A stretch of DNA of 38,188 bases from a virus: IMG/VR virus record IMGVR_UViG_3300035698_003110, positions 1 through 38,188 of that record, one strand, 5' to 3'. The notes beneath the pieces are model-generated. The model saw nothing but the letters and a program-made list of their open reading frames with translations. It was not told the DNA's origin and made no database searches. Numbering within the stretch: the first letter of the stretch is position 1; each line of letters opens with the position of its first letter. Of the stretch, positions 37,199-38,188 are shown piece after piece. Both the position numbers and the translations under genes were made by a program.

Positions 37199-38188
37199 AT
37201 GAGCAAGCGATTAAAAATCTTTAAGACACCTTGGCATATAGGACACGATCACGATTTGATTACTGCCCTGAAAGATGTTGCGGATTTTGATTTGCTCGTT
37301 AATTATACTAGGCGGTGGGACGAAAGAAATCGTCCCCTCCCGTCTAATACTAAATGGGTAAACCACTTTGAAAAGGGAAAGTATGATTTAGCAATTTTGA
37401 ATATCGACCAGCAATGCACCAATCCAAAATTAAATAAATCAATTCTAACCCAAGAGATGAAAGAGGTAATCGAAAAGCTAGAGCCTAGCCTGCCGATCAT
37501 CTTTATTAACCACGCTACTCCCGTCTATCCCGAGAATTTTCCCGACGGAGTTAAGGCGAATGACTATGTATCCCCTACTCTCAAAAAGGAGATAATGGAT
37601 ATCATTGGGAGCTATCCTATGATAGTAAACAGTAAACAAGCACTAAAAGACTGGCATATACCCGATAGGGGAGTGGAACAAGCGATTTGGCACGGGATCG
37701 ACGCAAACGAATGGAAAAACGATAAAGTTAAAGAGCCGAGAGTTTGTTGCTTTATTTCTGCTGGCGGTATTGGTGACAGATATTACAATCGAAGTTATCT
37801 AGTTTCAGTCCAAGAAGAGCTACGGGAATCATTCGGAATTGAATTACAATGGATCAACTCACCGAATAATTGGCACGCTAAAGATATCAAGGACTATAAA
37901 GAATTTTTGGCTAAGAGTTTAGTTTATTTCAATCCAACTTTCGCAAGTCCTATGCCTAGATCTAGGACAGAGGCAATGCTTTCAGGTTGTTGTATTGTCA
38001 CGACTCCCCAGCACGACGCAGATGAATTTATTGTTGATGGGCATAATGGATTTCTAGTTCCTCACAACGACGTGATCGGAACTGCCAAACTTATTGCTGG
38101 ACTGATTGACGATTACAAGAAAGCAAAAGTGATGGGAGCGAATGCTAGAGAAACCGCAATCAAGTTATTCAATCGCAAAAGATATTCA
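37199..38188 (+). CDS. Glycosyltransferase family 4-like protein, N-terminal part (continues at 2-172)
   Basis: The complete protein has 344 residues across the circular join. The acceptor half starts MSKRLKIFKTPWHIGHDHDL and includes FINHATPVYPENFPDG. The linker IWHGIDANEWKNDK (about 161-174) marks the domain boundary. The donor half includes ASPMPRSRTEAMLSGCCIVT, with the E-x-M-x-x-G-x-x-x-V-T region of GT4 enzymes, then DADEFIVDGHNGFLVP, a highly conserved GT4 segment. The first Glu of E-x7-E is replaced by Pro or Arg in this region, so activity may be unusual. ATG follows the preceding stop directly. Confidence 0.88.
   Translation, partial: MSKRLKIFKTPWHIGHDHDLITALKDVADFDLLVNYTRRWDERNRPLPSNTKWVNHFEKGKYDLAILNIDQQCTNPKLNKSILTQEMKEVIEKLEPSLPIIFINHATPVYPENFPDGVKANDYVSPTLKKEIMDIIGSYPMIVNSKQALKDWHIPDRGVEQAIWHGIDANEWKNDKVKEPRVCCFISAGGIGDRYYNRSYLVSVQEELRESFGIELQWINSPNNWHAKDIKDYKEFLAKSLVYFNPTFASPMPRSRTEAMLSGCCIVTTPQHDADEFIVDGHNGFLVPHNDVIGTAKLIAGLIDDYKKAKVMGANARETAIKLFNRKRYS
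38062..38188. repeat. Right copy of 127-bp terminal direct repeat
   Basis: Identical to bases 1-127. The reading frame of the glycosyltransferase continues from base 38188 to base 128 when the copies are merged. See the entry at 1-127. Confidence 0.95.

Noticed and set aside
1-38188. Alternative genetic code (TGA or TAG reassigned)
   Set aside because: TGA (172, 704) and TAG (2074, 11423, 11662) end genes exactly at overlaps with the next start, and conserved proteins contain no in-frame stops.
1-38188. tRNA genes, CRISPR arrays, insertion sequences, integrase or attachment sites
   Set aside because: I searched for T-loop/anticodon-like folds, spaced repeats, transposase motifs and tyrosine or serine recombinase signatures; none was found. 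The rod-like RNA at 34022 is not a tRNA as it lacks T and anticodon arms.

Overview
The window is a complete, circularly closed phage genome. Bases 1-127 are repeated exactly at 38062-38188, so the unique unit is 38,061 bp. A glycosyltransferase gene runs across the artificial ends (37199 to 38188, then on to 172). All genes that I accept lie on the + strand. The DNA is AT-rich, genes are packed with 1-20 bp overlaps, and TAA, TAG and TGA all act as stops, so the standard bacterial code applies. Gene order (terS, terL, portal, protease, HK97-fold capsid, connectors, tail tube, frameshifted tail chaperones, tape measure, Dit, hub, fibre, lysis) identifies a tailed phage with a long non-contractile tail (siphovirus, Caudoviricetes). 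Promoters are of the sigma-70 TTGACA/TATAAT type, several with an extended -10. Most starts lack a Shine-Dalgarno and sit in AATAATTATG-like context, while a few (capsid, 23529, 23796, 11067) have strong ones. This fits a host that rarely relies on Shine-Dalgarno but has ordinary sigma-70 promoters. A Patescibacteria/CPR-type host is my guess, not shown by the sequence.

Layout. 2-3272: end of the split glycosyltransferase, small membrane and zinc-ribbon proteins, and another glycosyltransferase. 3299-7624: small and large terminase and a portal fused to a MuF-like domain. 7627-11760: a 1033-residue fibre placed unusually inside the head module, then small genes with three structured RNA elements, including a promoter-leader-terminator unit. 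11793-13576: prohead protease and major capsid protein. 13642-17074: connectors, tail terminator, tail tube and -1 frameshifted chaperones. 17084-22793: tape measure, Dit, hub, fibre. 22813-25183: lysis region, including an endolysin whose M23 domain appears circularly permuted. 25235-25488: terminator, 26-bp palindrome, promoter and structured leader. 25488-32504: early region with a transglycosylase-like membrane protein, ERF annealing protein, metallophosphoesterase, replication initiator, PD-(D/E)XK nuclease and many zinc miniproteins. 32511-32722: a second promoter-terminator leader. 32723-38188 and on to 1743: a glycan cassette with GT4, a GT4-GT2 fusion, two SAM methyltransferases, a further GT4 and a GT-B-like protein.

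Reading the whole. Transcription runs in one direction around the circle. Early promoters (25360, 26925, 29696) drive recombination and replication genes. The promoters at 11651 and 32511 each meet an intrinsic terminator within about 75 nt, an arrangement like lambda pR'-tR', so read-through into the capsid genes and into the glycan cassette may be controlled by antitermination or attenuation. No integrase, repressor, DNA polymerase, helicase or tRNA was recognised. The phage therefore looks either strictly lytic or dependent on undetected lysogeny functions, and it would borrow the host replisome through its initiator.
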